A DNA stretch of 47,748 nucleotides from contig DAIDMU010000004.1 in NCBI GenBank assembly GCA_027448805.1, positions 1-47,748 on the forward strand, given 5' to 3'. This stretch comes from Sulfurimonas sp. (GTDB lineage: Bacteria > Campylobacterota > Campylobacteria > Campylobacterales > Sulfurimonadaceae). The notes under the pieces are model-generated. The model worked only from the letters and a program-made list of their open reading frames with translations. It was not told where the DNA came from and did not search any database. The translations under genes were made by a program, and so were the position numbers. Positions 25,653 through 33,046 of the stretch are shown in pieces; the stretch's first letter is position 1; each line of letters begins with the position of its first letter.

Positions 25653-28379
25653 ATGATAAGTCTAAAAGAGATACGAGAACGAAGTATAAAGTTTGCCAAA
25701 GAGTGGGAGGGTGCTTCCAATGAAAAACAAGAAGCACAGAGTTTTTGGATAGATTTTTTCAAGATTTTTGATGTAAGTCCACGAAGTATGCAGTTTGAGT
25801 ACCCCATCAAAAAAATAGACGGTTCTCAAGGTTACATAGATGTTTTTTGGAGAGGGCAGCTTCTTATAGAGCAAAAAAGCAAAGGCAAAGATTTAGTAAA
25901 GGCAAAAGAACAAGCATTAGAGTACCTTCCAAACCTCAAGCAGAGAGATTTACCGAAGTTTATTTTGGTTTGTGATTTTGTGAGCTTTTATCTTTACGAT
26001 TTGGACACGAACCAAGATTATAAATTTCTACTTCATGACTTGCCAAAAAATATAGAACTATTTTCGTTTATCGCAGGTTACACCAAAAAAACCTACAAAG
26101 AAGAAGAACCTACCAACCGTAAAGCTGCCGAACTTATGGGCAAACTCCATGACAAACTGCTCGAAAACGGTTACAGCGGACATCAACTCGAACTCTTTTT
26201 GACAAGACTTCTTTTTTGTATGTTTGCTGAAGATACGGGCATATTTGCTAAAAACTCATTTCGTGAATTTATAGAAAACCAAACCGATGAGAGCGGCAGA
26301 GATTTAGGCTCGCAGATAAACTACCTCTTTGAGCTTTTCGACACTCCAAACGAAAAAAGACAAAAAAATCTCGATGAGAGTTTTACTCAGTTTCCTTACA
26401 TCAACGGTTCAATTTTTACAGAACAGCTCAAAACCGCTCACTTTGATCGCTCCATGCGTGAGATGCTTTTGGATGCGTGTGCCTTTGACTGGAGTTTGAT
26501 AAGTCCATCCATTTTCGGTTCTATGTTCCAAGCTTCGATGGATGTGAGCAAAAGAGGCGAACTCGGTGCGCACTTTACAAGTGAGACAAATATCCTCAAA
26601 GCCATCAAACCGCTCTTTTTAGATGAGCTTTGGGAAGAGTTTGGACGCATCAAAAACAACCCAAAACAGCTTCAAATCTTTCATGCAAAAATCTCAAACC
26701 TAAAGTTTTTAGACCCAGCGTGTGGAAGCGGAAACTTTTTAGTCATCGCCTACCGTGAGTTGAAGCTTGTAGAGTTTGAAGTGCTGAAATCTCTCAAAAT
26801 ACTCACGCAACTCGTTCACATAGACCAGTTTTACGGTTTTGAGATAGAAGAGTTGCCAAGCCGCATAACTCAAACTGCAATGCTTCTTATCGACCATCAA
26901 ATGAACCTGCTTTTTGCTCAAATGTTTGGCGAACCGCACTTTAACATCCCCATAAAAGATAGTGCAAATATTTTCAATGTGAATGCTTTAAGGGTGGATT
27001 GGGAAGAGACACTGTCATTGCGAGGCACGAAGCAATCTATTGATTATATTATCGGAAATCCGCCGTTTTTGGGTTCAAAGATGCAATCTAAAGAGCAAAA
27101 AATAGATATGGAGTTCGTATTTAAAGGCGTGAAAAATGCAGGTGTTTTAGATTTTGTAACTGCATGGTATATAAAATCGGCTCAGTATTGTCAAAACAGA
27201 CAAACTAAAGTAGCTTTAGTAAGCACCAACTCTATTACGCAAGGGGAACAAGTAGGCATTCTCTGGCAAGAGATGTTTAACAAATATAAAATCAAAATCC
27301 TCTTTGCACACAAAACTTTTAAATGGAATAATGATGCCAAAGGAGTTGCACAAGTGTATTGTGTAATTATAGGTTTTGCAGGGTTTGACATCAAAGAAAA
27401 AAGACTTTTTGAATATGAAACAGTCAAATCTGAACCACATGAAATGAAGGTAGCAAATATCAACCCTTATCTTGTAAATGGCGATGATTTAGTTGTAGTA
27501 AATCGTCAAAAACCACTTGGAAATTTACCTGCAATGGGCATAGGAAATAAACCAATTGATGATGGTAACTACCTATTTACAGAAGAAGAAAAAGCTAATT
27601 TTATAGCACAAGAGCCAACTTCAGAACAATTTTTTAAACTCTTCTTGGGTGCAGTTGAATTTTTAAATGCTAAAAAAAGGTATGTACTTTGGCTTGGTGA
27701 TTGTCCGCCAAATATTTTAAAATCAATGCCAAATGCAATGCAAAGAATTGAAGCAGTTAAAACATTTAGACTTTCAAGTAGGAGTGCTCCTACTCAAAAA
27801 TTAGCTTCAACTCCAACACGATTTCATGTAGAAAATATGCCAGATGCAACATACTTAGCACTTCCAGAAACATCATCTGAAAATAGAAATTATTTGCCAA
27901 TAGGATTTATGACAGCAGATATTTTTTGTAGTAATGCAATGAAAATTTTACCAAACGCTACACTTCTTCATTTTGGAATTTTAACTTCAAAAATGCACAA
28001 TGATTGGATGAGATATGTTGCAGGAAGATTAAAAAGTGATTACAGATACTCTGTTGGGATTGTTTACAACAACTTCCCTTTCCCTTTAGAAGTTACAGAC
28101 AAACAAAAAGAACAAATCGAAACATTAGCTCAAAACATCCTAACCATAAGAACCGAGTTTGAAGGAGCAAGCTTGGCAGACCTATACAACCCACTAACAA
28201 TGCCGCCAAAACTCCTAAAAGCCCACGAAACATTAGATAAAGCTGTTGATAAACTCTACTCAAAAACAGGTTTCAAAACAGACACAGAACGAGTAGCCCA
28301 CCTCTTTGAACTCAATAAAAAATTGACTAGCTTAATTGTGGAAGATAGGAAAAAGTCTAAAAAAATTAAAAAACAATGA
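25653..28379 (+). CDS. MmeI-like type IIG (IIL) restriction-modification enzyme
   Basis: One chain predicted to carry DNA cleavage, adenine methylation and target recognition. The 908-residue protein has an N-terminal nuclease motif IDVFWRGQLLIEQKSKG with Asp63, Glu73 and Lys75 (D-x9-E-x-K, the spacing of MmeI), a helical linker (about 110-330), methyltransferase motif I DPACGSGNFLVIAY (about 354), and motif IV IIGNPPF (about 466-471). A target-recognition region with RSAPTQKLASTPTRFH follows, and a lysine-rich C-terminus. It looks intact. An 8-9 residue stretch just before motif IV is encoded by a palindromic repeat (27014-27038). The family is commonly horizontally acquired. The recognition site cannot be read from sequence alone. 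Confidence 0.9.
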   Translation: MISLKEIRERSIKFAKEWEGASNEKQEAQSFWIDFFKIFDVSPRSMQFEYPIKKIDGSQGYIDVFWRGQLLIEQKSKGKDLVKAKEQALEYLPNLKQRDLPKFILVCDFVSFYLYDLDTNQDYKFLLHDLPKNIELFSFIAGYTKKTYKEEEPTNRKAAELMGKLHDKLLENGYSGHQLELFLTRLLFCMFAEDTGIFAKNSFREFIENQTDESGRDLGSQINYLFELFDTPNEKRQKNLDESFTQFPYINGSIFTEQLKTAHFDRSMREMLLDACAFDWSLISPSIFGSMFQASMDVSKRGELGAHFTSETNILKAIKPLFLDELWEEFGRIKNNPKQLQIFHAKISNLKFLDPACGSGNFLVIAYRELKLVEFEVLKSLKILTQLVHIDQFYGFEIEELPSRITQTAMLLIDHQMNLLFAQMFGEPHFNIPIKDSANIFNVNALRVDWEETLSLRGTKQSIDYIIGNPPFLGSKMQSKEQKIDMEFVFKGVKNAGVLDFVTAWYIKSAQYCQNRQTKVALVSTNSITQGEQVGILWQEMFNKYKIKILFAHKTFKWNNDAKGVAQVYCVIIGFAGFDIKEKRLFEYETVKSEPHEMKVANINPYLVNGDDLVVVNRQKPLGNLPAMGIGNKPIDDGNYLFTEEEKANFIAQEPTSEQFFKLFLGAVEFLNAKKRYVLWLGDCPPNILKSMPNAMQRIEAVKTFRLSSRSAPTQKLASTPTRFHVENMPDATYLALPETSSENRNYLPIGFMTADIFCSNAMKILPNATLLHFGILTSKMHNDWMRYVAGRLKSDYRYSVGIVYNNFPFPLEVTDKQKEQIETLAQNILTIRTEFEGASLADLYNPLTMPPKLLKAHETLDKAVDKLYSKTGFKTDTERVAHLFELNKKLTSLIVEDRKKSKKIKKQ
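27014..27038 (+). repeat. short palindromic repeat inserted in frame in the restriction-modification gene
   Basis: The 25-base sequence GTCATTGCGAGGCACGAAGCAATCT-type (written in parts: GTCATTGCGAGG then CACGAAGCAATCT) has inverted arms ATTGC and GCAAT. I recall this sequence as a widespread intergenic repeat in many bacteria. Here it is read in frame as LSLRGTKQSI immediately before methyltransferase motif IV, where family members normally have a short direct lead-in to DYIIGNPPF. Insertion is inferred from the repeat's identity and peptide. Confidence 0.65.
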
Positions 28380-28447
28380 CAAATTGACATACTTTTTTAT
28401 AAAATCTTTTTGAGATGTTAAGATAATAAAATTATCAAGGAAATATT

Positions 28448-29332
28448 ATGAACAACCTTGTAGCGATGAACAATGAAAATATCTCAAACAAAATCTACAT
28501 CATCCGAGGGCTTGCCGTGATGCTCGATAGAGACTTGGCGGTGCTTTATGGGGTGGAAACTAGGGCTTTAAAACAAGCAGTTAAAAGAAATATTGATAGA
28601 TTTCCAAATGATTTTATGTTTGAACTGAGTGATGAAGAGATGAATTTTTTGGTATCACAATCTGTGATACCATCTAAAAAATCTTTTGGGGGTGCAAGCC
28701 CATTTGTTTTTACAGAGCAGGGTGTCTCATCTCTCTCAGCAGTTTTATCAAGTAAAGTTGCAGTGGAAATACACATAAAAATCATCAGAGCTTTTGTAGA
28801 AATGAGGAAAATCATAAGCTCAAATAGTCTGCTATTTTCCAAAATGGAAGCTTTAGAAAAACGACAAATTTCATATGAAATAAAAACAGATGTAAAAATA
28901 GAACAAGTTTTAAATGCTCTTGAGGAAAAATTGCAAAAACAAGATGAGGGAATATTCTATGATGGGCAGATTTACGATGCTTATATTTTTGTAAATGATC
29001 TGTTTCGCAGTGCAAAAAGCGAAATAGTGCTTATAGATAACTACATAGACGACACTGTGTTTACACTATTTAGCAAATATCCAAAGTTAAAAATAAAAAT
29101 CTATACTCAAACCATCTCAAAACAACTTCGCCTTGACTATCAAAAGTATCAAGCGCAATATAAAAATATAGAGCTTCAAGAGTTTAAAAATGCTCACGAC
29201 AGATTTATGATAATTGACAATAAAGATGTGTATCATATCGGAGCAAGTTTGAAAGATTTGGGCAATAAATGGTTTGCTTTTTCAAAATTTGAGATAAATG
29301 CTTTAGAGATTTTAGGGAGATTAAAACAGTGA
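28448..29332 (+). CDS. ORF6N-domain DNA-binding protein with PLD-like C-terminal region
   Basis: 294 residues. Residues about 10-115 are an ORF6N domain (IYIIRGLAVMLDRDLAVLYG, TRALKQAVKRNIDRFPNDF, SPFVFTEQGVSSLSAVL), a phage-type DNA-binding module. A coiled coil follows (about 130-170). The C-terminal third (about 175-294) has AYIFVNDLFRSAKSEIVLIDNYID and AHDRFMIIDNKDVYHIGASLKDLG, resembling half of a phospholipase-D-type fold, with His-Asp-Arg-Phe where HxK is usual, so catalysis is doubtful. AAGGAA precedes the ATG. It lies 68 bases after the restriction-modification gene and overlaps the next gene by 4 bases. Such proteins are common cargo in mobile or defence neighbourhoods; function unknown. 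Confidence 0.82.
   Translation: MNNLVAMNNENISNKIYIIRGLAVMLDRDLAVLYGVETRALKQAVKRNIDRFPNDFMFELSDEEMNFLVSQSVIPSKKSFGGASPFVFTEQGVSSLSAVLSSKVAVEIHIKIIRAFVEMRKIISSNSLLFSKMEALEKRQISYEIKTDVKIEQVLNALEEKLQKQDEGIFYDGQIYDAYIFVNDLFRSAKSEIVLIDNYIDDTVFTLFSKYPKLKIKIYTQTISKQLRLDYQKYQAQYKNIELQEFKNAHDRFMIIDNKDVYHIGASLKDLGNKWFAFSKFEINALEILGRLKQ
28650..28672 (+). repeat. perfect inverted repeat inside the ORF6N gene
   Basis: TGGTATCACA at 28650-28659 and TGTGATACCA at 28663-28672, spaced by 3 bases, form a 10-bp perfect dyad. It encodes VSQSVIP just before FGGASPFVFTEQG, a conserved piece of the family, so it may be partly codon coincidence. An operator or small hairpin role is possible but unproven. Confidence 0.5.
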
Positions 29333-30510
29333 ATTACGACTTTTCAACCTCTGCTAGCAGAGAAAACACAAATGCGGAGAAGTATGCACTAAGAGAGAAG
29401 CTTTTTGGCACAAACGATGTTATGCCTCTTTGGGTGGCGGATATGGATATCGACACTCCTGATTTTGTGCTAGATGCTGTAAAAAAACGTCTCGAACATC
29501 CAATTATAGGCTACGAGGAGGTGCCGTCAAGTATGTTTAAAGCCCAGATAGAGTGGATGAAAAACGAACACAGTGTGGAGTTTGCCTTAGAGGATATGTT
29601 ATATTCTCACTCGGTGGTTGCGAGTATGAACACCGCCATAGAAGCATTTACTGCTAAGGGAGATAAAGTTATAGTCCAAACTCCGGTATATCCGCCATTT
29701 TTTCACAGTGTGATGGAGCACGAGAGAGAGCTTTTGAAAAATCCTCTCAAGCAGAGAGAGGACGGAAGCTACACTTTTGACATAGATGATTTAAAATCAA
29801 AGATAGACGAGAAAACAAAACTTCTGCTTCTCTGCTCTCCGCATAACCCCGTCGGGCGTGTTTGGAGAAGAGAGGAACTAGAGGAGATTTTAGAGCTGTG
29901 TCTAAAGCATAAAATAGTCGTCTTTAGCGACGAGATTCACTCCGATTTGATATATGCGCCAAATCTGCATACTCCTTTTGCTTCGCTCTCAAGAGAGGCT
30001 AGAGATATAACCGTAACAGCCATAGGGGTGGGCAAGACGTTCAATATGGCAGGTTTTGCCATAAGCAGTGTGGCAATACCAAACTATGAGCTGCGAGAGA
30101 AGTTTTTAAAGGTTTATAACCGTATCCACTTCGCCAACGGAAGCACGCTTTCGCATGTAGCGTTTGAAGCGGCTTACAAAGAGGGCAAAATATGGCTCGA
30201 AGAGCTAAAAATACACCTCGCAAAAAATTTCTACATGTTAAAAGAGTTGTGCGAAAAATTTCCGCATCTTATAAAATTGACTCCGATAGAGGGAACCTAT
30301 CTTGCTTGGATTGACTGCAGGGGTTTAGGGTTTCGAGACAAAGAGCTGAGAGATTTTTTTGTTCACGAAGCTGGGCTTGGGCTTAGTGCGGGGATTGGTT
30401 TTGGCAGAGAGGGGAGCGGTTTTATGAGGTTGAATTTTGCGGTGTCATCTGCTAAAATGTTGCAAGTGATAGAAAAATTGCAAAAAGCATTACAAGAACA
30501 TAGGAATTAA
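29329..30510 (+). CDS. MalY/PatB-type PLP-dependent C-S lyase, candidate OvoB
   Basis: A fold-type I PLP enzyme of the MalY/PatB (cystathionine beta-lyase) group. The 393-residue protein has MPLWVADMDIDTP at about 31-44, PVYPPFF, SPHNPVGRVW (Asn173), VFSDEIHSDLIY (Asp201) and the PLP lysine in GVGKTFNMAGFA (Lys236). It starts at GTG overlapping the ORF6N stop. Ordinary annotation is C-S beta-lyase or aminotransferase. Because ovothiol synthesis needs a PLP sulfoxide lyase after OvoA, and ovoA lies 3.8 kb upstream with only the restriction-modification and ORF6N genes between, this is a candidate OvoB; that role is inference. Confidence 0.88.
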   Translation: MNYDFSTSASRENTNAEKYALREKLFGTNDVMPLWVADMDIDTPDFVLDAVKKRLEHPIIGYEEVPSSMFKAQIEWMKNEHSVEFALEDMLYSHSVVASMNTAIEAFTAKGDKVIVQTPVYPPFFHSVMEHERELLKNPLKQREDGSYTFDIDDLKSKIDEKTKLLLLCSPHNPVGRVWRREELEEILELCLKHKIVVFSDEIHSDLIYAPNLHTPFASLSREARDITVTAIGVGKTFNMAGFAISSVAIPNYELREKFLKVYNRIHFANGSTLSHVAFEAAYKEGKIWLEELKIHLAKNFYMLKELCEKFPHLIKLTPIEGTYLAWIDCRGLGFRDKELRDFFVHEAGLGLSAGIGFGREGSGFMRLNFAVSSAKMLQVIEKLQKALQEHRN

Positions 30511-30512
30511 AA

Positions 30513-30749
30513 TTGACTGAGATAAATTGGGATGAGTTTAAATTTTTTAAACAATATAGCGATAAAAAAGATGACAATTTTGAGGTTTTACTGGATTTTT
30601 TAAAAAGCCGCTACATGATGACATCGCCAAAAGAGATGTATGAGACGATGGCTAATGACGACACAGCACTGCTGATGTTAAACAAGAGAGAGATTAACTC
30701 TTTGGAAGATTTGGAAAAGCGTCTATATAAGAACTTCAGTGCGAAATAA
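30513..30749 (+). CDS. small conserved-looking hypothetical protein
   Basis: 78 residues, not recognised. Acidic N-terminus (TEINWDEFKFF), a central FEVLLDFLKSRYMMTSPKEMYETM segment and a C-terminal NSLEDLEKRLYKNFSAK, all predicted helical and soluble. Starts at TTG two bases after the lyase gene and overlaps the next gene by 11 bases, so it is almost certainly translated as part of this run. No cysteines, no signal peptide. Confidence 0.6.
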   Translation: MTEINWDEFKFFKQYSDKKDDNFEVLLDFLKSRYMMTSPKEMYETMANDDTALLMLNKREINSLEDLEKRLYKNFSAK

Positions 30750-31164
30750 TTTAGAAAAAATAGACGCATTTTTGGCAAAACACCACGTGCTAAGCCTAGC
30801 TACAACCGATGGTTTGGAGCTTAGCGCCTGCACTCTTTTTTATGCATTTGACTTAGAAAAAATCTCTTTTGTCGTAGCAAGCAGCAATGAGACCACGCAT
30901 ATAAAAAACATATCTAAAAATCCAAATGTTGCGGGAACTGTCGTTTTGGAGACAAAAACAGTCGGTAAAATTGAGGGAGTTCAGTTTAGAGGCGAGTTTT
31001 TGCCTTTAGATGATGAGGGTTTGAAAAAGCTCTATTTCAAGAGCTTTCCCTACGCTTTTGCTATGAACCCAAAGCTTTGGCAGATAAAAATAAACTACTT
31101 TAAACTAACCGACAATACTCTGGGGTTTGGCAAAAAAATCATTTGGACGCAACCTTCTCTTTAA
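30739..31164 (+). CDS. pyridoxamine-phosphate-oxidase-like flavin-binding protein (YhbP type)
   Basis: 141 residues with the split-barrel flavin fold pattern: HHVLSLATTDGLELSACTLFYAFD, then ISFVVASSNETTHIKNISKNPNVAGTVV, VGKIEGVQFRGEF and a C-terminal WQIKINYFKLTDNTLGFGKKI. That matches the YhbP/PNPOx-like family of small FMN- or haem-binding proteins with unclear substrates. Starts at GTG inside the previous gene. Its last 26 bases overlap the 3' end of a minus-strand small gene. Confidence 0.75.
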   Translation: MRNNLEKIDAFLAKHHVLSLATTDGLELSACTLFYAFDLEKISFVVASSNETTHIKNISKNPNVAGTVVLETKTVGKIEGVQFRGEFLPLDDEGLKKLYFKSFPYAFAMNPKLWQIKINYFKLTDNTLGFGKKIIWTQPSL

Positions 31165-31312
31165 ACATCGTACAATCACTTCCGCTGCTCTGAAATACTA
31201 CAATTGAGGGAATCTGTTGCGACTTAAAGCCGTACGCCTTACAGCCGTGAGGTCTTTGCGCCTCCCATGTAACAAAATAGTATTCACATTTTCTGCAGTT
31301 AATTCTTTTCAT
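31139..31312 (-). CDS. 57-residue four-cysteine small protein (zinc-ribbon-like)
   Basis: Read by hand on the minus strand: an ATG at 31310-31312 opens a 57-codon frame ending in TGA at 31139-31141. The protein begins MKRINCRKCEYYFVTWE and continues RPHGCKAYGFKS, QIPSIVVFQSSG and SDCTMFKEK. Cys6, Cys9, Cys24 and Cys47 could bind zinc. I recall a conserved small family of this pattern in Campylobacterota and other proteobacteria, sometimes carrying an unsupported uracil-DNA-glycosylase label. It converges with and overlaps the flavin-protein gene by 26 bases. A TAAAAT box at 31337-31342 on its strand fits a promoter. Confidence 0.72.
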   Translation of the reverse strand: MKRINCRKCEYYFVTWEAQRPHGCKAYGFKSQQIPSIVVFQSSGSDCTMFKEKVASK

Positions 31313-31336
31313 ATAAATCTCGGTTTTAAGTGTCGT

Positions 31337-31342
31337 ATTTTA
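31337..31342 (-). promoter_or_regulatory. -10 box for the 57-residue protein gene
   Basis: Minus strand reads GCTAAAATACG, giving TAAAAT 25 bases before the small gene's ATG. Confidence 0.35.
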
Positions 31343-31352
31343 GCATATTTGG

Positions 31353-31358
31353 TACAAT
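31353..31358 (+). promoter_or_regulatory. -10 box for dut
   Basis: GGTACAATGC gives TACAAT 37 bases before the dUTPase ATG, in the 80-bp divergent gap shared with the small minus-strand gene. Confidence 0.4.
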
Positions 31359-31395
31359 GCTCAAATCAAATAAAGTAATAAATTAAAGGAAAATG

Positions 31396-32088
31396 ATGGA
31401 TAAGATATTACTTATGCTACAACTTCAAGCCGAGCTAAATGAGGCGACAAACGGGGAGAAGTGGACTGACGGGATTACAAAAAACAACAGAGTTATCAAC
31501 TGGAAGCGATGCATCTATATGGAGTGCGCAGAGATGATTGACAGCTTTACTTGGAAGCACTGGAAAAACATAGATAAAGAGGCTGATTGGGCTAACTTGC
31601 AGATAGAAGTTGTTGATGTATGGCATTTTATTATGAGTTTGGCAATAGAGAACTACACTCAAACAAGAAGAGGGCAGGTTGATGATTTGGCACAAAATAT
31701 ATCAGAGCTGGAGAGTTTTGCCAAGATAGACACAAAAAACAATCAATTTGCCGCACAGGATGATATTATAGAAAAGATTGAGTCTATTATGATAGATACG
31801 CTTTCACGTGGAGCTCTAAACTTAGAAAAGCTGATAGCAGACTTTTTTGATTTGGTTGTTATGAGCGGACTTGACTTGGATAGCCTATATAAACTTTACG
31901 TCGGAAAAAATATTTTAAACCAGTTTAGACAGGACCACGGCTACAAAGACGGCTCTTACATCAAGGTTTGGGACGGCAAAGAGGATAATGTTGTTATGAA
32001 GAGAGTTTTGGATGAAAACAGCAGCGCAAAACCAAGCGAACTATATAAAGAGCTCGCAAAACTCTATCTAGCGCTAAACAAGAGATAG
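31396..32088 (+). CDS. dut: dimeric all-alpha dUTP diphosphatase
   Basis: Hydrolyses dUTP to dUMP, keeping uracil out of DNA and supplying thymidylate synthesis. The 230-residue protein belongs to the dimeric (dUTPase_2/MazG-like) family rather than the trimeric one: LQAELNEATNG, RCIYMECAEMIDSFTWKHWK and LQIEVVDVWHFIMS supply the acidic Mg-binding helices (E-x2-E and E-x2-D type). The family is the usual dUTPase in Campylobacter. AAAGGA lies 5 bases before ATG 31396; the adjacent ATG 31393 is possible but poorly spaced. Confidence 0.88.
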   Translation: MDKILLMLQLQAELNEATNGEKWTDGITKNNRVINWKRCIYMECAEMIDSFTWKHWKNIDKEADWANLQIEVVDVWHFIMSLAIENYTQTRRGQVDDLAQNISELESFAKIDTKNNQFAAQDDIIEKIESIMIDTLSRGALNLEKLIADFFDLVVMSGLDLDSLYKLYVGKNILNQFRQDHGYKDGSYIKVWDGKEDNVVMKRVLDENSSAKPSELYKELAKLYLALNKR

Positions 32089-32091
32089 CAG

Positions 32092-32661
32092 TTGAGCAGT
32101 GTATTAGAGGTAAAGAATCTCTCTTTTGGTTACAAAAAAGGTTCTCTGCTTTTTGAGAACCTCTCATTTTCTCTGAAAAAAGGGGAGATAAAAGCGATAG
32201 TCGGAGCAAGCGGGGCGGGGAAAAGTACCATTTTTGAGCTGATTTTAGGAAACCTAAAACCGATGTCTGGGACCATTAAAGGCTCATTTTGCTCTGAGGT
32301 GTTTCAAGACCCGTATAGCTCTTTTCATCCAAGCTACACACTTCTAAATCAGATAAAAGATGTTGCAAAGCTTGACGAGTTAGAACTCTATCTAAAAAAT
32401 ATAAACCTCGATTACGAGCTACTTTTAAAACTTCCGCATGAACTCTCAGGCGGACAGCTTCAGCGCGCTTCAATTCTTAGAGCAATGCTTATGAAACCAG
32501 ACCTGCTTCTGCTTGACGAGCCGACCTCTGCACTTGATAATGTTATACAGCTAGAGGTTATGAGTATGCTTGTAAAACATCTTGATAGAATGGGGATGCT
32601 GCTAATCACGCACGATTTGGATTTGGCCAAATGGTGCGCGGATGAGATTATTATGCTTTAA
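32092..32661 (+). CDS. stand-alone ABC transporter ATP-binding protein (peptide/nickel type)
   Basis: A 189-residue nucleotide-binding domain with Walker A GASGAGKST, Q-loop VFQDPYSSFHP, signature LSGGQLQRA, Walker B LLLLDEP and switch His ITHD. The QDPYSSFHP segment resembles the DppF/NikE group. It is short (typical members exceed 250) and ends soon after the switch His, so it lacks the usual C-terminal oligopeptide motif. No permease or binding protein is adjacent. Starts at TTG three bases after dut and overlaps crcB tail-to-tail by 11 bases. Confidence 0.8.
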   Translation: MSSVLEVKNLSFGYKKGSLLFENLSFSLKKGEIKAIVGASGAGKSTIFELILGNLKPMSGTIKGSFCSEVFQDPYSSFHPSYTLLNQIKDVAKLDELELYLKNINLDYELLLKLPHELSGGQLQRASILRAMLMKPDLLLLDEPTSALDNVIQLEVMSMLVKHLDRMGMLLITHDLDLAKWCADEIIML

Positions 32662-33046
32662 GAAGAAACTTCACCATGTAAAAACCGCCGCCAGCCATAA
32701 AAATAGAGCCAAAAGCGTTTAGAGAGATATTTGCAAGAGCCAAAGCTATATGTCCGCTGTTTAAGAGAAAAAAGCTCTCAATGGCAAATGCGGAGTAGGT
32801 TGTAAGTCCGCCTAAAATCCCCGTAGTTAAAAAAGATTTCAGATGCATGGAAAATAGTGTAGTGTACATAAAGTATGCTATCAGCAGACCCATTATAAAA
32901 CTGCCGATTAGGTTTACTCCAAGCGTTCCAAATGGTAAATCATGCGGCATTCTATGGGATATGACTCCGTTTAGATAGGCTCTAAGAACTGCGCCTATGA
33001 AACCGCCGCTACCTATGGCTAGGATTGTTTGCCAGCTCATCATCAT
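32651..33046 (-). CDS. crcB: fluoride channel CrcB/Fluc
   Basis: Dual-topology membrane channel that exports fluoride. The 131-residue protein has four helices and the signatures GGFIGAVLRAYL, PFGTLGVNLIGSFIMG (the GTLxxNxxG core) and GGLTTYSAFAIESF. Three Met codons stand at the start; any choice overlaps plsC by 32-38 bases. I see no fluoride riboswitch upstream, since it is the distal gene of the ctp-pur operon. Confidence 0.93.
   Translation of the reverse strand: MMMSWQTILAIGSGGFIGAVLRAYLNGVISHRMPHDLPFGTLGVNLIGSFIMGLLIAYFMYTTLFSMHLKSFLTTGILGGLTTYSAFAIESFFLLNSGHIALALANISLNAFGSIFMAGGGFYMVKFLLKA

Noticed and set aside
27789..27806. 18-base palindrome AGTAGGAG-TG-CTCCTACT in the restriction-modification gene
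   Set aside because: It encodes SRSAPT in a region that looks like normal family sequence, and an 8-bp dyad is expected about once by chance in a window this size.
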